Below, one piece after another: positions 27,037 to 35,780 of a stretch of DNA of 64,000 bases. The stretch comes from Ilyomonas limi (GTDB lineage: Bacteria; Bacteroidota; Bacteroidia; Chitinophagales; Chitinophagaceae). The first letter of the stretch is position 1; each line of letters opens with the position of its first letter. The position numbers and the translations under genes were made by a program. Below the pieces are notes generated by a model. The model did no database searches. It saw only the letters and a list, made by a program, of their open reading frames with translations, and was not told the DNA's origin. The stretch spans positions 1 to 64,000 of the forward strand of contig NZ_SZQL01000008.1 in the NCBI RefSeq assembly GCF_005233845.1. The letters are read 5' to 3'.

Positions 27037-30000
27037 CTAAAAATTAATATCTACACCAAATGTGTAATTACGCGTGTTGGGGTAGTAGCTGTAATTTGAT
27101 TCTAACCCAGGTCCATTGTCTGTTTCTGAATTGGGATCGGCAGGATAATAGTTTACCTGCAACTCAGGATCGGTACCCGAAAAGCCGGTAATGGTAAACA
27201 GGTTGGATGCAGTAAAATAAAAATGAACATTCTGAATGTAAGTAGAACGTTTTATGGGAAGTGTATAACCTAAGCTCACATTTTCAGCCTTCAGGTATGC
27301 ACCGTTTTCAATGTAATAACTTGAAAATAAAGGCGCATCGTTAAGCTTTGTATTAAGTACAGAAGTAAACAGGTTGTTCCTGGAGTAAAAGGTCGCATTT
27401 TCGTGAAATATTCTTTTAGCATTTACTGCTTTAAAGCCTGCAGCGCCTTTCAGTAATATAGATAAATCAAATCCTGCGAGGCCAAAATTGTTGGTAAGAC
27501 CATAGGTATATTTTGGTATGCTGTTTCCAAGATAAGCATAATCATCCGGCCCAAGGTCATCCTGCGAAATGGTTTTACCTTCTTTATCTAAAAACTGCCA
27601 TTTACCTTCGTCTGTTAATCCGCCAAATACTGGTCCGTAAAAAACAGCTACCGGCTGCCCCGGCGCCAATCTTTGTATAGCAATCCCCTCGGCTACCCGA
27701 GTAATATCAATGGCTGACCCAAAGAATTGGTTGCTACTTACAGAAAGTATTTTATTTTTATTATAAGCAGCCGTTGCAGTAAGATTCCAGTTAAACTTCT
27801 TGGTATTGATGAGTTTTGCATTCAATAAAACTTCAATTCCTTTATTACTCATCGTACCTGCATTGGCATAAATATTTGGAATAATATACGGAGGTAGTTG
27901 CGCGCTGTAGTTGCCTATCAGGTGCTTTATTTTTCTGTCGTAAACATCTATTGAGCCACTCAGCCAGTTGTCTTTAAACAAGCCGAAATCAACACCTATG
28001 TTTACTTCGGCTTTTGTTTCCCATTCCAACAATGGGTTGGCATTGGTAGCTGGTCCATACGGCAAAACCCATGTACCGCCATCTGGCGTGCCGATATAGC
28101 CATTTTGCGTACCTGTAAAAAAAGGAAGTATAGTTTGCAACGACTGGTAAGGCACCAACGCACCCTGGTTGCCAGTTATACCATATCCGGCACGCAGTTT
28201 AAGGAACTTAATGGCAGCCGAATTGGCTAAGAAGTTTTCTCTGCTTAACACCCAACCGGCAGAAACACCGGGAAAATTGCCCCATTTTTGATTGGCGCCC
28301 AACACCGATGCACCTTCTCTTCTTATACTAACGTTCAACAAATATTTCTGCTTATAATCGTATATGGCTCTGCCAAAAAAAGCGAGGATTGTTCTTTCAT
28401 TTCCATAACTACCTACGGCAAGACCGCTCCTGTTGAAGTTGGGATCAAGCGCACTTAAGGCACCACCTGATCCAAGATTGTAATAGGAAGTAGCATTGGA
28501 GATAAAACTATTGTTTCCTGCATTGAAACCTTCATTGAAGATGTCCTGGTAAGAATAGCCAGCTATTACATTCAGGTGATGATCGCCAAAAGTGTTATCA
28601 TAACCAAGCGTTGCTTCCAACACATTATTCGTCTCGTTATTTTCAGACCGGGAAGCTTGCCCGTTGGTGCCATTAATGATTTGGAAAAATTCATCTACAT
28701 CTGAAAATGAGCCACTCAAAGTAGCATTCTCGATTAACGAATAAGTAACTGATGCAGTTAATGAGGGAAGAATATGATAAGCAGCATTAGCCGTTCCTAA
28801 AAAATTACGCTCTTTGGTGTTAAACGAATTCTGATAAATGTTTGCTACCGGGTTCCACTGCAAATGAAAAGGCACATCGTTTTGAAAATAAGTGCCATTC
28901 TCATTGTATATTGGATAGGTAGGATTCATATTGAGCGATTGTGCAATAGCACCATAGTTGGCAAAATCTCTTTTGCTAAAAGAGTTTACTACGGTCAATC
29001 CAAAGTCAAGCTTGTCATTCAACGCTTTTGTGTTCAACCGGAAAGTAGCATTTACAAAATCCCTATTAGATCTTAGGTCAATGCCCTGAATGTTGCGGTA
29101 ATTGACCGCAGCATAGTAGTTGGTTTTTTCATTGCCACCACTTACAGACACATTGTGCGAGTGGCTAACCGGTGTTCTGGTTACGGCATCAAACCAATCC
29201 GTATTGCCGCCCTGGTCATCTATATCAGCCCCAATTTGCGCTCCGAAGGCTTTATATTGTGCTGCATTGAGCACATCGTATTTTTTAGCGATAGACGATG
29301 TGGTAACATAACCACTGTAGTTCACCTTTACAGTACCAGGCCTGCCCCTTTTGGTAGTAATAATAATAACACCTGCCGTTGCACGAGACCCATAAATAGA
29401 AGCTGCCGATCCATCTTTCAATATGTCAATGGAAGCAATGTCGTTGGGGGCGATCGTTTGCAAATTTCCACCTGGTACACCATCAATTACCACTAATGGC
29501 TGCGCATTATTACCTGTAATTGTTGCCGGCCCGCGTAAAGAAAAATCAATGCCGGCATTCGGGTCGGCTCTGTTGGTATTACTTAAAGACAAACCAGCCA
29601 CTTTACCGGCAATTAACGTAAGCGGATCATTAATCAACCCACTGTTGAAATCCTTTGCGGTAACGGTGGAAATGGCACCTGTAACCGTTTCGCGCTTTTG
29701 TGTGCCATAACCAATCACTACCACCTGATCGAGTACATTACTGTTTGCCGCCATCTTTACAAGCAAAGAGTTGTTACCGGATTTTACAGTAAATGTGTTC
29801 ACCACATTTGTTTCGTAACCTACATACGAAGAGGTGATAGAATACGTGCTGCCCACCTTCAACCGCTGGAAGGTAAACACGCCTTGTGTATTGGTAATGG
29901 TAGTAAATCGTTCGCCGCCCGAGGCGCTGGCAGCCAATACAGAAACGCCGGGCAGAGGGTCGCCTTTTTCATTAAGTACCGTTCCGGTAAGCGTTGCAGT

Positions 30001-30096
30001 ACCTTCCTGCGCCAGTACCGGAAGCTGCAATAATAGTAGCAGTACAATTTGCAACCATCTTAATTGTTGGGTCACTTGTGTGTTGGCTTTTTTCAT
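27037..30096 (-). CDS. SusC/RagA family TonB-dependent outer-membrane transporter
   Basis: The 1019-residue protein has a signal peptide ending PVLAQ (about residue 29), a carboxypeptidase-regulatory-like domain (TLTGTVLNEKGDPLPGVSV, about 33-110) and the SusC signature DQVVVIGYGTQKRETVTGAI at about 122-142. The plug domain (LVVIDGVPGG; IDILKDGSAASIYGSRATAG) and a beta barrel ending YTFGVDINF follow. The terminal aromatic residue is the outer-membrane insertion signal. It imports a substrate bound by the SusD partner, driven by TonB. No N-terminal sigma-regulation (STN) domain and no anti-sigma gene are present, so control is by another route. Confidence 0.95.
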   Translation of the reverse strand: MKKANTQVTQQLRWLQIVLLLLLQLPVLAQEGTATLTGTVLNEKGDPLPGVSVLAASASGGERFTTITNTQGVFTFQRLKVGSTYSITSSYVGYETNVVNTFTVKSGNNSLLVKMAANSNVLDQVVVIGYGTQKRETVTGAISTVTAKDFNSGLINDPLTLIAGKVAGLSLSNTNRADPNAGIDFSLRGPATITGNNAQPLVVIDGVPGGNLQTIAPNDIASIDILKDGSAASIYGSRATAGVIIITTKRGRPGTVKVNYSGYVTTSSIAKKYDVLNAAQYKAFGAQIGADIDDQGGNTDWFDAVTRTPVSHSHNVSVSGGNEKTNYYAAVNYRNIQGIDLRSNRDFVNATFRLNTKALNDKLDFGLTVVNSFSKRDFANYGAIAQSLNMNPTYPIYNENGTYFQNDVPFHLQWNPVANIYQNSFNTKERNFLGTANAAYHILPSLTASVTYSLIENATLSGSFSDVDEFFQIINGTNGQASRSENNETNNVLEATLGYDNTFGDHHLNVIAGYSYQDIFNEGFNAGNNSFISNATSYYNLGSGGALSALDPNFNRSGLAVGSYGNERTILAFFGRAIYDYKQKYLLNVSIRREGASVLGANQKWGNFPGVSAGWVLSRENFLANSAAIKFLKLRAGYGITGNQGALVPYQSLQTILPFFTGTQNGYIGTPDGGTWVLPYGPATNANPLLEWETKAEVNIGVDFGLFKDNWLSGSIDVYDRKIKHLIGNYSAQLPPYIIPNIYANAGTMSNKGIEVLLNAKLINTKKFNWNLTATAAYNKNKILSVSSNQFFGSAIDITRVAEGIAIQRLAPGQPVAVFYGPVFGGLTDEGKWQFLDKEGKTISQDDLGPDDYAYLGNSIPKYTYGLTNNFGLAGFDLSILLKGAAGFKAVNAKRIFHENATFYSRNNLFTSVLNTKLNDAPLFSSYYIENGAYLKAENVSLGYTLPIKRSTYIQNVHFYFTASNLFTITGFSGTDPELQVNYYPADPNSETDNGPGLESNYSYYPNTRNYTFGVDINF

Positions 30097-30738
30097 AAAG
30101 CAAGGTGTTTCGTTGTATAAATGTGTAGCATTAGTTTTTTACTATTTAGCCGTATTAAGGGTGTCTAAAAAAGTATCGATTTTCTGATCCGAAGCAATGT
30201 TTTTCCGGGTGAAAACATAAGCGTGCTGATATGAAAATGAATGGGCTTGTTTGGAAGCATTTCTCATAGCAGGATAATTAGGACAATGCAATTATTATTG
30301 GCAATCGTGGCGTACATAACAAATCTAACTATAAGTTTTGAAAGTAGCAATAACTCCTGCAGGTAGATGTACAGCAAGAAACAGCTACCAAATTGCTTCA
30401 ATATTCTTCACTTTCCACACCTGTTTTAGCCAGGTAAAGCATTGTATTTATTTGTTTTGAAAGCACCGTTTTATACCACTTTTACTTAGGTTTACATATA
30501 CAATGTTATAGCTTATGAGCTTTGCGTAAAACACACTGTTTGTTACGCTGTTTAAATAGTATTGCACCATCTTTTAAGGAGGCGCGAACAGCAAATTATG
30601 CTAACACAAAAAATTAGTTCTTTTTATCTAAAATTGAATTATTTTTATATCAACCTTTAAAACATCAGATGCCTCATGAAAGCTGCACTGATTATAACTG
30701 CTGTTTAAACATTCGTACACCATTTATTATCATTCATA
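30097..30738. other. Divergent intergenic region
   Basis: A 642-base AT-rich gap between the divergent SusC and coiled-coil genes. Apart from the candidate promoter above, nothing codes and no strong hairpin was noticed. It should hold the promoters of both directions. Confidence 0.5.
30320..30350 (-). promoter_or_regulatory. Candidate Bacteroidota promoter for susC-susD
   Basis: On the minus strand TTG (30350-30348), 20 bases, then TAGATTTG (30327-30320) matches the TTTG / TANNTTTG consensus of the phylum. The predicted leader to the SusC start codon is about 215 bases, long enough for leader-based control. Confidence 0.4.
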
Positions 30739-31122
30739 ATGGAAAAGTCAGTTAAGATTATTTTGTTTGTTATACTGGGCATTGTCCTTATCAATTTCAT
30801 TGTAATGCTATTCGGCAACAGCAGCATGAAAGACATCAGGAATGATCTACAGCAGGCAAAGCGCGGCACCGATTCGGCGCTTAATGAATTGCAGTATTCA
30901 CAAAGCAAGCTCGATTCCATTAAGTCGGATATGATTAATCTACAATCTCACCTCACCCAAATACAAGCTCAGGTGGCAGTGAATGATGCCGCTAAAAGAG
31001 TGGAAGAAGCAAGAAATGAAAGCAGGGCAGCCGAACTGAAGAATAAAATAAAACAAAGCAAACCACGGCTCTCAACAGACAGCCTCCCCGGTATTGACGT
31101 AATAGTATTAAAAAACAGATAA
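30739..31122 (+). CDS. Membrane-anchored coiled-coil protein, function unknown
   Basis: A 127-residue protein with one N-terminal membrane helix (IILFVILGIVLINFIVMLF, about 6-25) and then a charged heptad-rich region (about 30-105) typical of a coiled coil, ending in a short Pro-containing tail (PGIDVIVLKNR). No family was recognised. The TAA stop overlaps the ATG of the next gene (TAATG), so the two are translationally coupled and likely form a complex. The predicted topology puts the coiled coil either in the periplasm or the cytoplasm; the sequence does not decide it. Confidence 0.65.
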   Translation: MEKSVKIILFVILGIVLINFIVMLFGNSSMKDIRNDLQQAKRGTDSALNELQYSQSKLDSIKSDMINLQSHLTQIQAQVAVNDAAKRVEEARNESRAAELKNKIKQSKPRLSTDSLPGIDVIVLKNR

Positions 31123-31694
31123 TGATGCTTACCAATAAATTGCTGCTTCTGATAGGACTGTTTTTCGTTAGCATGTTGCAGTACTCCGTATGTTTTTCCC
31201 AGCACAACATCATTCAAATAACCGATTCTACCGGACTGCACTCGTATGCGGTATTAAGGGGTGATACACTATTTATAAACTACGATACAGCATACATCCT
31301 GAATGGCAGAACATTTAAGCTGCTGCAAAACAATTATAAAAGCGTTCAAAGTGGCAATCCCGAACTGAGCAGCCTTTTGGCAAATTATAGTGCTTTGATT
31401 GACCTGCAGGACAGTATGCTGCAATCAAAAGAAATGTATTATCAACAGTTAAGAGGCAGCTTCGACAGCCTGGTGGGCAATACGACCAGCTTTGTTAAAA
31501 GAACCGACACGAATATCAATATCATTAACCAATCCTTATCCAGCGCTACGAGTGAGCTGAACAATGTAAAAGCATTATTAAACGATTCGTTGAGCAAATT
31601 AAAACAGGAAAACCGGCAGAAATTTAAAATAGCTATTGGTGCTTTCACCGTCGGGATTGGTGCAGCAGCACTGGTTTTTCTGATTGCCAAATAA
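31122..31694 (+). CDS. Secreted or tail-anchored coiled-coil protein, function unknown
   Basis: A 190-residue protein with an N-terminal signal-like segment (LLLLIGLFFVSMLQYSVCFS, 7-26) and a short beta-like domain (QITDSTGLHSYAVLRGDTLF, about 32-51). A long helical region with coiled-coil character follows (about 85-165), and a C-terminal membrane helix (IAIGAFTVGIGAAALVFLIA, 170-189). It therefore could span a compartment from both ends. No family was recognised. Its start overlaps the previous stop; a second ATG directly follows the first. The YrdB-like gene begins 32 bases downstream and may belong to the same transcript. Confidence 0.65.
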   Translation: MMLTNKLLLLIGLFFVSMLQYSVCFSQHNIIQITDSTGLHSYAVLRGDTLFINYDTAYILNGRTFKLLQNNYKSVQSGNPELSSLLANYSALIDLQDSMLQSKEMYYQQLRGSFDSLVGNTTSFVKRTDTNINIINQSLSSATSELNNVKALLNDSLSKLKQENRQKFKIAIGAFTVGIGAAALVFLIAK

Positions 31695-31726
31695 GACTAA
31701 ACCTGTTTTCTTTGTAGCCGCTTAAC

Positions 31727-32152
31727 ATGAATAACCATCCTTTAAACTTAGGACTCCGCTTTGTATTAGAAATTATCCTGCTCATTATTTTTGCTTACTG
31801 GGGCTTAAGCAGGTTTATGGGCATCAGCAAGTATGTTATCGGTATAGGATTGCCGTTGGTAATTGCTGCTATTTGGGGCGTTTGCAGGGTAGAAGGAGAT
31901 CCTGGTAAAGCAATGGTAGCTATACCAGGCTGGCTCAGGTTGTTGTACGAGGCATTGCTTTTTGTTTCGGCAGCTTATCTGCTTTTTCAATTACAAATGG
32001 ATACATGGGCATACCTGTTCATCATTGTTTCCATCCTTCATTATCTTTGTTTCGGCAGCTTATCTGCTTTTTCAATTACAAATGGATACATGGGCATACC
32101 TGTTCATCATTGTTTCCATCCTTCATTATCTTATTTCTTACGACCGCATTAG
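31727..32152 (+). CDS. YrdB/DUF2568 family membrane protein, C-terminus frameshifted by tandem duplication
   Basis: The first 106 or so residues (LNLGLRFVLEIILLIIFAYW, GIGLPLVIAAIWGVCRVEGD, LYEALLFVSAAYLLFQL) match the four-helix DUF2568/YrdB membrane family of unknown function. After HYL the frame runs into a second copy of an 85-bp repeat. Since 85 is not a multiple of 3 the rest is out of frame and yields an unrelated 35-residue tail ending FLRPH. Removing one copy restores an ordinary end (HYLISYDRISWLLKQ) at 32171 and a 119-residue protein, which is the family's normal size. As it stands the gene is altered, and whether the product works is unclear. Confidence 0.8.
   Translation: MNNHPLNLGLRFVLEIILLIIFAYWGLSRFMGISKYVIGIGLPLVIAAIWGVCRVEGDPGKAMVAIPGWLRLLYEALLFVSAAYLLFQLQMDTWAYLFIIVSILHYLCFGSLSAFSITNGYMGIPVHHCFHPSLSYFLRPH
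31961..32130 (+). repeat. Perfect 85-bp tandem duplication
   Basis: Bases 31961-32045 are repeated without a mismatch at 32046-32130, and two more bases match beyond. The unit lies inside the YrdB-like gene. It starts TTTGTTTCGGCAGC and ends CTTCATTATC. Perfect identity means a recent event or an assembly artefact. Confidence 0.97.
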
Positions 32153-32458
32153 CTGGTTGTTGAAACAGTGATGTTACAGTAGTTGACACAAGGTGTAGTA
32201 AATTCTTATTGATTAAGTGTTGCAGCCAAAACAGTTTGTATTATTTTGCCACTTTCAATCCTTACTTTATACACCTTGTCATTTGCGTAACGACACTCTT
32301 CAGTTATGTATTTTCAAAACAAAGACAAGCCCGGTCATACGTATGTTTTCTTAGAGTTAAATTACACAGTGCAGATGGGTGCATAAGGCACATATTGCAT
32401 CTTTTGTTACAATTTTGAAATTGCATTTTCGTATAACAATTTTTACATGAAAAAATAA

Positions 32459-33016
32459 ATGATGGATACCGATGCTTTACTCACCGAAATAACTGTATTT
32501 GCCGATACAGCGCATGGCAATCAAATGCGCAAATACACGCCCGAGCGATACATTGTTCATCCGGTACGGGTGATGCGAACCTGTAAAGATTACACCCAGG
32601 ATATAGCAGTATTAGCGGCAGCACTTTTGCACGATGTGTTGGAAGATACACCGGTTACGAAAGAAGAATTAAAAGCATTTTTATTACAACGCATGACCGG
32701 GGAAGAAGCAATCAAAACCGTACAACTGGTAGAAGAATTGACCGATGTGTATATAAAAGAAAACTACCCAACATGGAACCGTAAAAAGCGCAAACGAAAA
32801 GAAGCAGAGCGGCTGGAAAAAGTGAGTGCAGAAGCACAAACGATCAAGTATGCTGATATTATAGATAATGCACCGGAGATAACCCAAAAAGATCCTGATT
32901 TTGCAAAAAGGTTCATTCCTGAATACCGTGCCTTATTACATAAAATAACCAAAGGAAATCCGGCTTTATACCAAAAAGCACAACAGGTAATAAACAATTG
33001 TATGCTGCAACTTTAG
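32459..33016 (+). CDS. Stand-alone HD-domain hydrolase (SpoT/MESH1-like)
   Basis: The 185-residue protein carries the metal-binding HD pattern of the RelA/SpoT hydrolase domain: YIVHPVRVM (His34), AALLHDVLEDT (His58-Asp59, Glu62-Asp63) and TIKYADIIDNAP, equivalent to KxADxxHN in SpoT. Synthetase and TGS/ACT domains are absent, as in small alarmone hydrolases. It may hydrolyse (p)ppGpp to GDP/GTP, or another nucleotide, in the cytoplasm with Mn2+. The His of the usual LxHN motif is replaced by Asp, so the substrate could differ. It is a single gene followed at once by a palindromic element. Two adjacent ATG codons are possible starts. Confidence 0.8.
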   Translation: MMDTDALLTEITVFADTAHGNQMRKYTPERYIVHPVRVMRTCKDYTQDIAVLAAALLHDVLEDTPVTKEELKAFLLQRMTGEEAIKTVQLVEELTDVYIKENYPTWNRKKRKRKEAERLEKVSAEAQTIKYADIIDNAPEITQKDPDFAKRFIPEYRALLHKITKGNPALYQKAQQVINNCMLQL

Positions 33017-33020
33017 CTCC

Positions 33021-33181
33021 CGTCATTGCGAGGCACGAAGCAATCTGTGGGTAGCCTTAAATCAATACTGATAGCTTGGTTGAACTTTATGATAACCGAA
33101 CCTGCCAGGTGAAACAACTTAAATAGCATATCTTGATTGTACTACCATCCACAGACTGCTTCGTTCACGCTCGTAATGACG
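33021..33181. repeat. REP-like palindromic element, copy A
   Basis: The left end CGTCATTGCGAGGCACGAAG...CTGTGGGTAG (33021-33054) is mirrored by the right end (33142-33181), whose complement reads CGTCATTACGAGCG...GAAGCAGTCTGTGG. Total length is 161 bases. The interior contains GAACCTGCCAGGT (33098-33110). It lies 4 bases past the HD gene stop and carries no open frame. Confidence 0.85.
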
Positions 33182-33245
33182 TTTATATCATACTTCCAAA
33201 CATCCAACGCATTACAAACATTATACTACTATACCGGCACAATTA

Positions 33246-34799
33246 CTACTCTTTCCTCTCTCCCTTCAACGTAACTATTGCACCGGGTGCATTGGTATTA
33301 AAACTGGGCTTCAGGTCAACGGTTATCGCCTTGCCATCAAAATGACAAGTTATCGTTTCTGTATGCGGACTTTCAATATAGCGCATTACCAGTTTCAATG
33401 TATTATCATCCATCCACGTATAATCATCCGCAATCTTGAAGGCTGGCAATCCGGCAAGACTATGATTGCCATTTACTAAATAAGGCCCACGCATAGTGGT
33501 TTCGCCCTTTTCCCATTTACCTGCACCAAAACTTAAGTTGTACGTGGCAGTATCTGTTTTCACTGTTAGCAGGCACTTGTTGTTCTTAAAATCAAACGAC
33601 AGGGTTTGTATGTGTTTATCATTAGGCATTATGTTAAACGTTTTTCCGTTGATATTTTTTAATGTCGCCGAAGTAAGATGATTTTCCGGAACAGGCAGTG
33701 CCAGCGATGCCAGCTTTTGTTGCAATACGGCATCTGCCTCCTTATCGGCAGGCAATTTACCTTTATGCATTGCCGGCAGCAAAATATTCCAGATGAGGTT
33801 CAGTTCGCCCTGCATATCTGCAGTTTCCGAGGTAATAGCAATTACCGCATCTTCTTCGGGCATTACAATGGCATATTGCCCAAAAGCACCATCGCCACGA
33901 TAGGCATTGTGGCGGCAGCGCCACATTTGATAACAGTACCCCTGCTCCCAATCGCTCGAATCCCTTTTAGCCTGTGGCAAATCGGGATGTTGAATAATCT
34001 TAGCCGTACTCGCTTCTTCTACCCAGCCCTGCGGCAAAATTCGTTTACCATTCCATATACCTTTTTGCAAAAACAACTGCGCAAACTTCGCTATGTCTTC
34101 TGTTTTCAACCGCAGTCCCCAGCCACCTGTATTGATGCCTTTCGGACTGGTTTCCCAGTCTATGCCTGTAATCTCTAATGGTTCAAATAACCTTGGCTTT
34201 AAATAATCCATTACTTTCTCGCCGGTTACTTTTTGCACAATAGCAGATAGCATAAACGTAGCCATCGAATTGTACAAAAAGGTAGTGCCCGGCTGGTGCG
34301 CAATGGGCAGGGCTAAAAAACGACGTACCCAATTCGTATCCGGCACAATAGCGCCCGTAGGGTCCGGCTCCTGCCCTACCGACATGGTGAGTAAATCCTT
34401 TACCGTTAGTTGCGATAAATAAGGACTTACTGTATCGGGCAGTTGATCGGGGAAAAAGGAAACGATTGTATCATCTAAGGAAAGCTTGCCTTCTGCTTTT
34501 GCAAAACCCACTGCTGTAGCCGTAAAACTTTTACTTAAGGAATACAATGTGTGCTTCAGATCGGCACGATAAGGATTCCACCAACCCTCGGCTATCACCT
34601 TGCCATGCCGCAGCAACATAAAGCTGTGAAACTCGTGTTTGCTATTTGCCACCGAATCTAAAAAAGTGGTAATACCCCGTGCCGAAACACCTTCCGCTTC
34701 GGGTGTGCTGTGTGGTAATGAAGTTTTTGTTTGCGAAAAAAGTGGCGCCTGCAGCAACAGGAGTGCTGCTAAAAAGAAGACTGATTGTTTCATAAGCAT
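33246..34799 (-). CDS. Class C beta-lactamase-related serine hydrolase, secreted
   Basis: The 517-residue protein has a signal peptide (FFLAALLLLQAPLFSQ, cut near residue 22) and a beta-lactamase/transpeptidase-like domain: SxxK as LYSLSKSFTATAVG near residue 91, the Tyr motif region TTFLYNSMATFMLSAI, and GINTGGWGLRLKTEDIAKF. About 150 extra C-terminal residues of beta structure follow (LPVPENHLTSATLKNINGKT onward). Relatives include esterases, 6-aminohexanoate-dimer hydrolases and peptidases, so the substrate is open. ATG codons at 34799 and 34793 are both possible. It is flanked by palindromic element A at its 3' side, 64 bases away. Confidence 0.88.
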   Translation of the reverse strand: MLMKQSVFFLAALLLLQAPLFSQTKTSLPHSTPEAEGVSARGITTFLDSVANSKHEFHSFMLLRHGKVIAEGWWNPYRADLKHTLYSLSKSFTATAVGFAKAEGKLSLDDTIVSFFPDQLPDTVSPYLSQLTVKDLLTMSVGQEPDPTGAIVPDTNWVRRFLALPIAHQPGTTFLYNSMATFMLSAIVQKVTGEKVMDYLKPRLFEPLEITGIDWETSPKGINTGGWGLRLKTEDIAKFAQLFLQKGIWNGKRILPQGWVEEASTAKIIQHPDLPQAKRDSSDWEQGYCYQMWRCRHNAYRGDGAFGQYAIVMPEEDAVIAITSETADMQGELNLIWNILLPAMHKGKLPADKEADAVLQQKLASLALPVPENHLTSATLKNINGKTFNIMPNDKHIQTLSFDFKNNKCLLTVKTDTATYNLSFGAGKWEKGETTMRGPYLVNGNHSLAGLPAFKIADDYTWMDDNTLKLVMRYIESPHTETITCHFDGKAITVDLKPSFNTNAPGAIVTLKGERKE

Positions 34800-35428
34800 T
34801 TTAAAATAAATAGCAATGAAAATAAACTATAATTAAATTGAACAATCTATATTTTTTAAATAAGTATCTGTTTATATTTGTTATGATTACACTATTGCTT
34901 AGCTATGTTTTAAACCGCAGTTCGTTTGGCGAGACCGCTCCCCACGGTGAGACAACCAAAACAAACCAATACCACTTTGGCATTGTTAATGCTTTAGGAT
35001 TTTTTAGAATGTACATCACTTACCAATTTTCGGGATTAAATACATATTTGTATGCAAACTATTTTCATTAACCATCGTGAGATTCTGACGCCTGATTTTT
35101 TTACTGTGTATCATACGGCTGATGGCAATAAATACAACAGGATTGAAAATGAACTAAATCACAACATGTTTACCGAACATATAAATGTAATAAAAATTGA
35201 ACTATACAGAAACGGAACACAAACGAGTCATCCAACATTGAAGGACGTCATTTATAAAGACGATTACAGCGGCAATACCATCGCACAATACAGTTTTATA
35301 TAGGCAGCATGTAGCAACCATATTACACAAGTACAACACTTCGCCTTGCAGCAATGTCTTAATTGCATTGTTAGCATTTGTATGCTATTACAGATATTCA
35401 GCGAAAAATGTACTCGCTTTTGCTACCC
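34800..35428. other. Intergenic region with small doubtful frames
   Basis: A 600-base gap between the serine hydrolase and palindromic element B. A plus-strand frame at 35052-35303 (83 residues, with ELNHNMFTEHINVIKIELYR) has better composition than the rest and might be a real small gene or a remnant, but no family was recognised. Otherwise nothing codes. Confidence 0.35.
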
Positions 35429-35581
35429 CGTCATTACAGGCGGAGCAAGGCAATCTATGCTAAGCTGTAAACCAGTATTGATAGCTTACTTCAAACGTTA
35501 TATCATTATTATGAATCAATCAGGATAATTATCCTGATTGTAATACCATCCGCAGATTGCTTCGCTGCACCCGCAATGACG
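35429..35581. repeat. REP-like palindromic element, copy B
   Basis: The left end CGTCATTACAGGCGGAGC (35429 on) and right end GATTGCTTCGCTGCACCC...AATGACG (to 35581) are imperfect inverted repeats; total 153 bases. The interior resembles copy A (TATTGATAGCTTACTTCAAA). It also holds a perfect 22-bp palindrome at 35518-35539 centred on GGATAATTATCC. It lies 200 bases before the restriction-modification gene. Confidence 0.75.
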
Positions 35582-35731
35582 CTTGCACCGGCGCCCCAAC
35601 GATGCTCGCACCTCCCATACAAAAGCATCTGCTTACAACAAGCATCCATCATCATCAACATCCCAACCATACACTTCTTGCCTATCTCTCAAAATAATAC
35701 TACGTTTGAGCAACAATAAAACTGTATTATC

Positions 35732-35763
35732 TAACCTGGCAGGTTCAAGAACCTGTCAGGTTA
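35732..35763. repeat. Inverted repeat just upstream of the restriction-modification gene
   Basis: TAACCTGGCAGGTTC (35732-35746) and GAACCTGTCAGGTTA (35749-35763) are 15-bp arms with one mismatch and a two-base loop. Each arm is itself nearly palindromic. It ends 17 bases before the ATG at 35781, where it could fold in mRNA or bind a regulator. A related 13-mer occurs inside element A, so it may instead be a dispersed repeat. Confidence 0.7.
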
Positions 35764-35780
35764 TAGAGAAACCTACCATC

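Noticed and set aside
35732-35763. C-protein control box of a restriction-modification system
   Set aside because: No controller protein gene is nearby and the core motif recurs inside element A, so a specific C-box is not supported.
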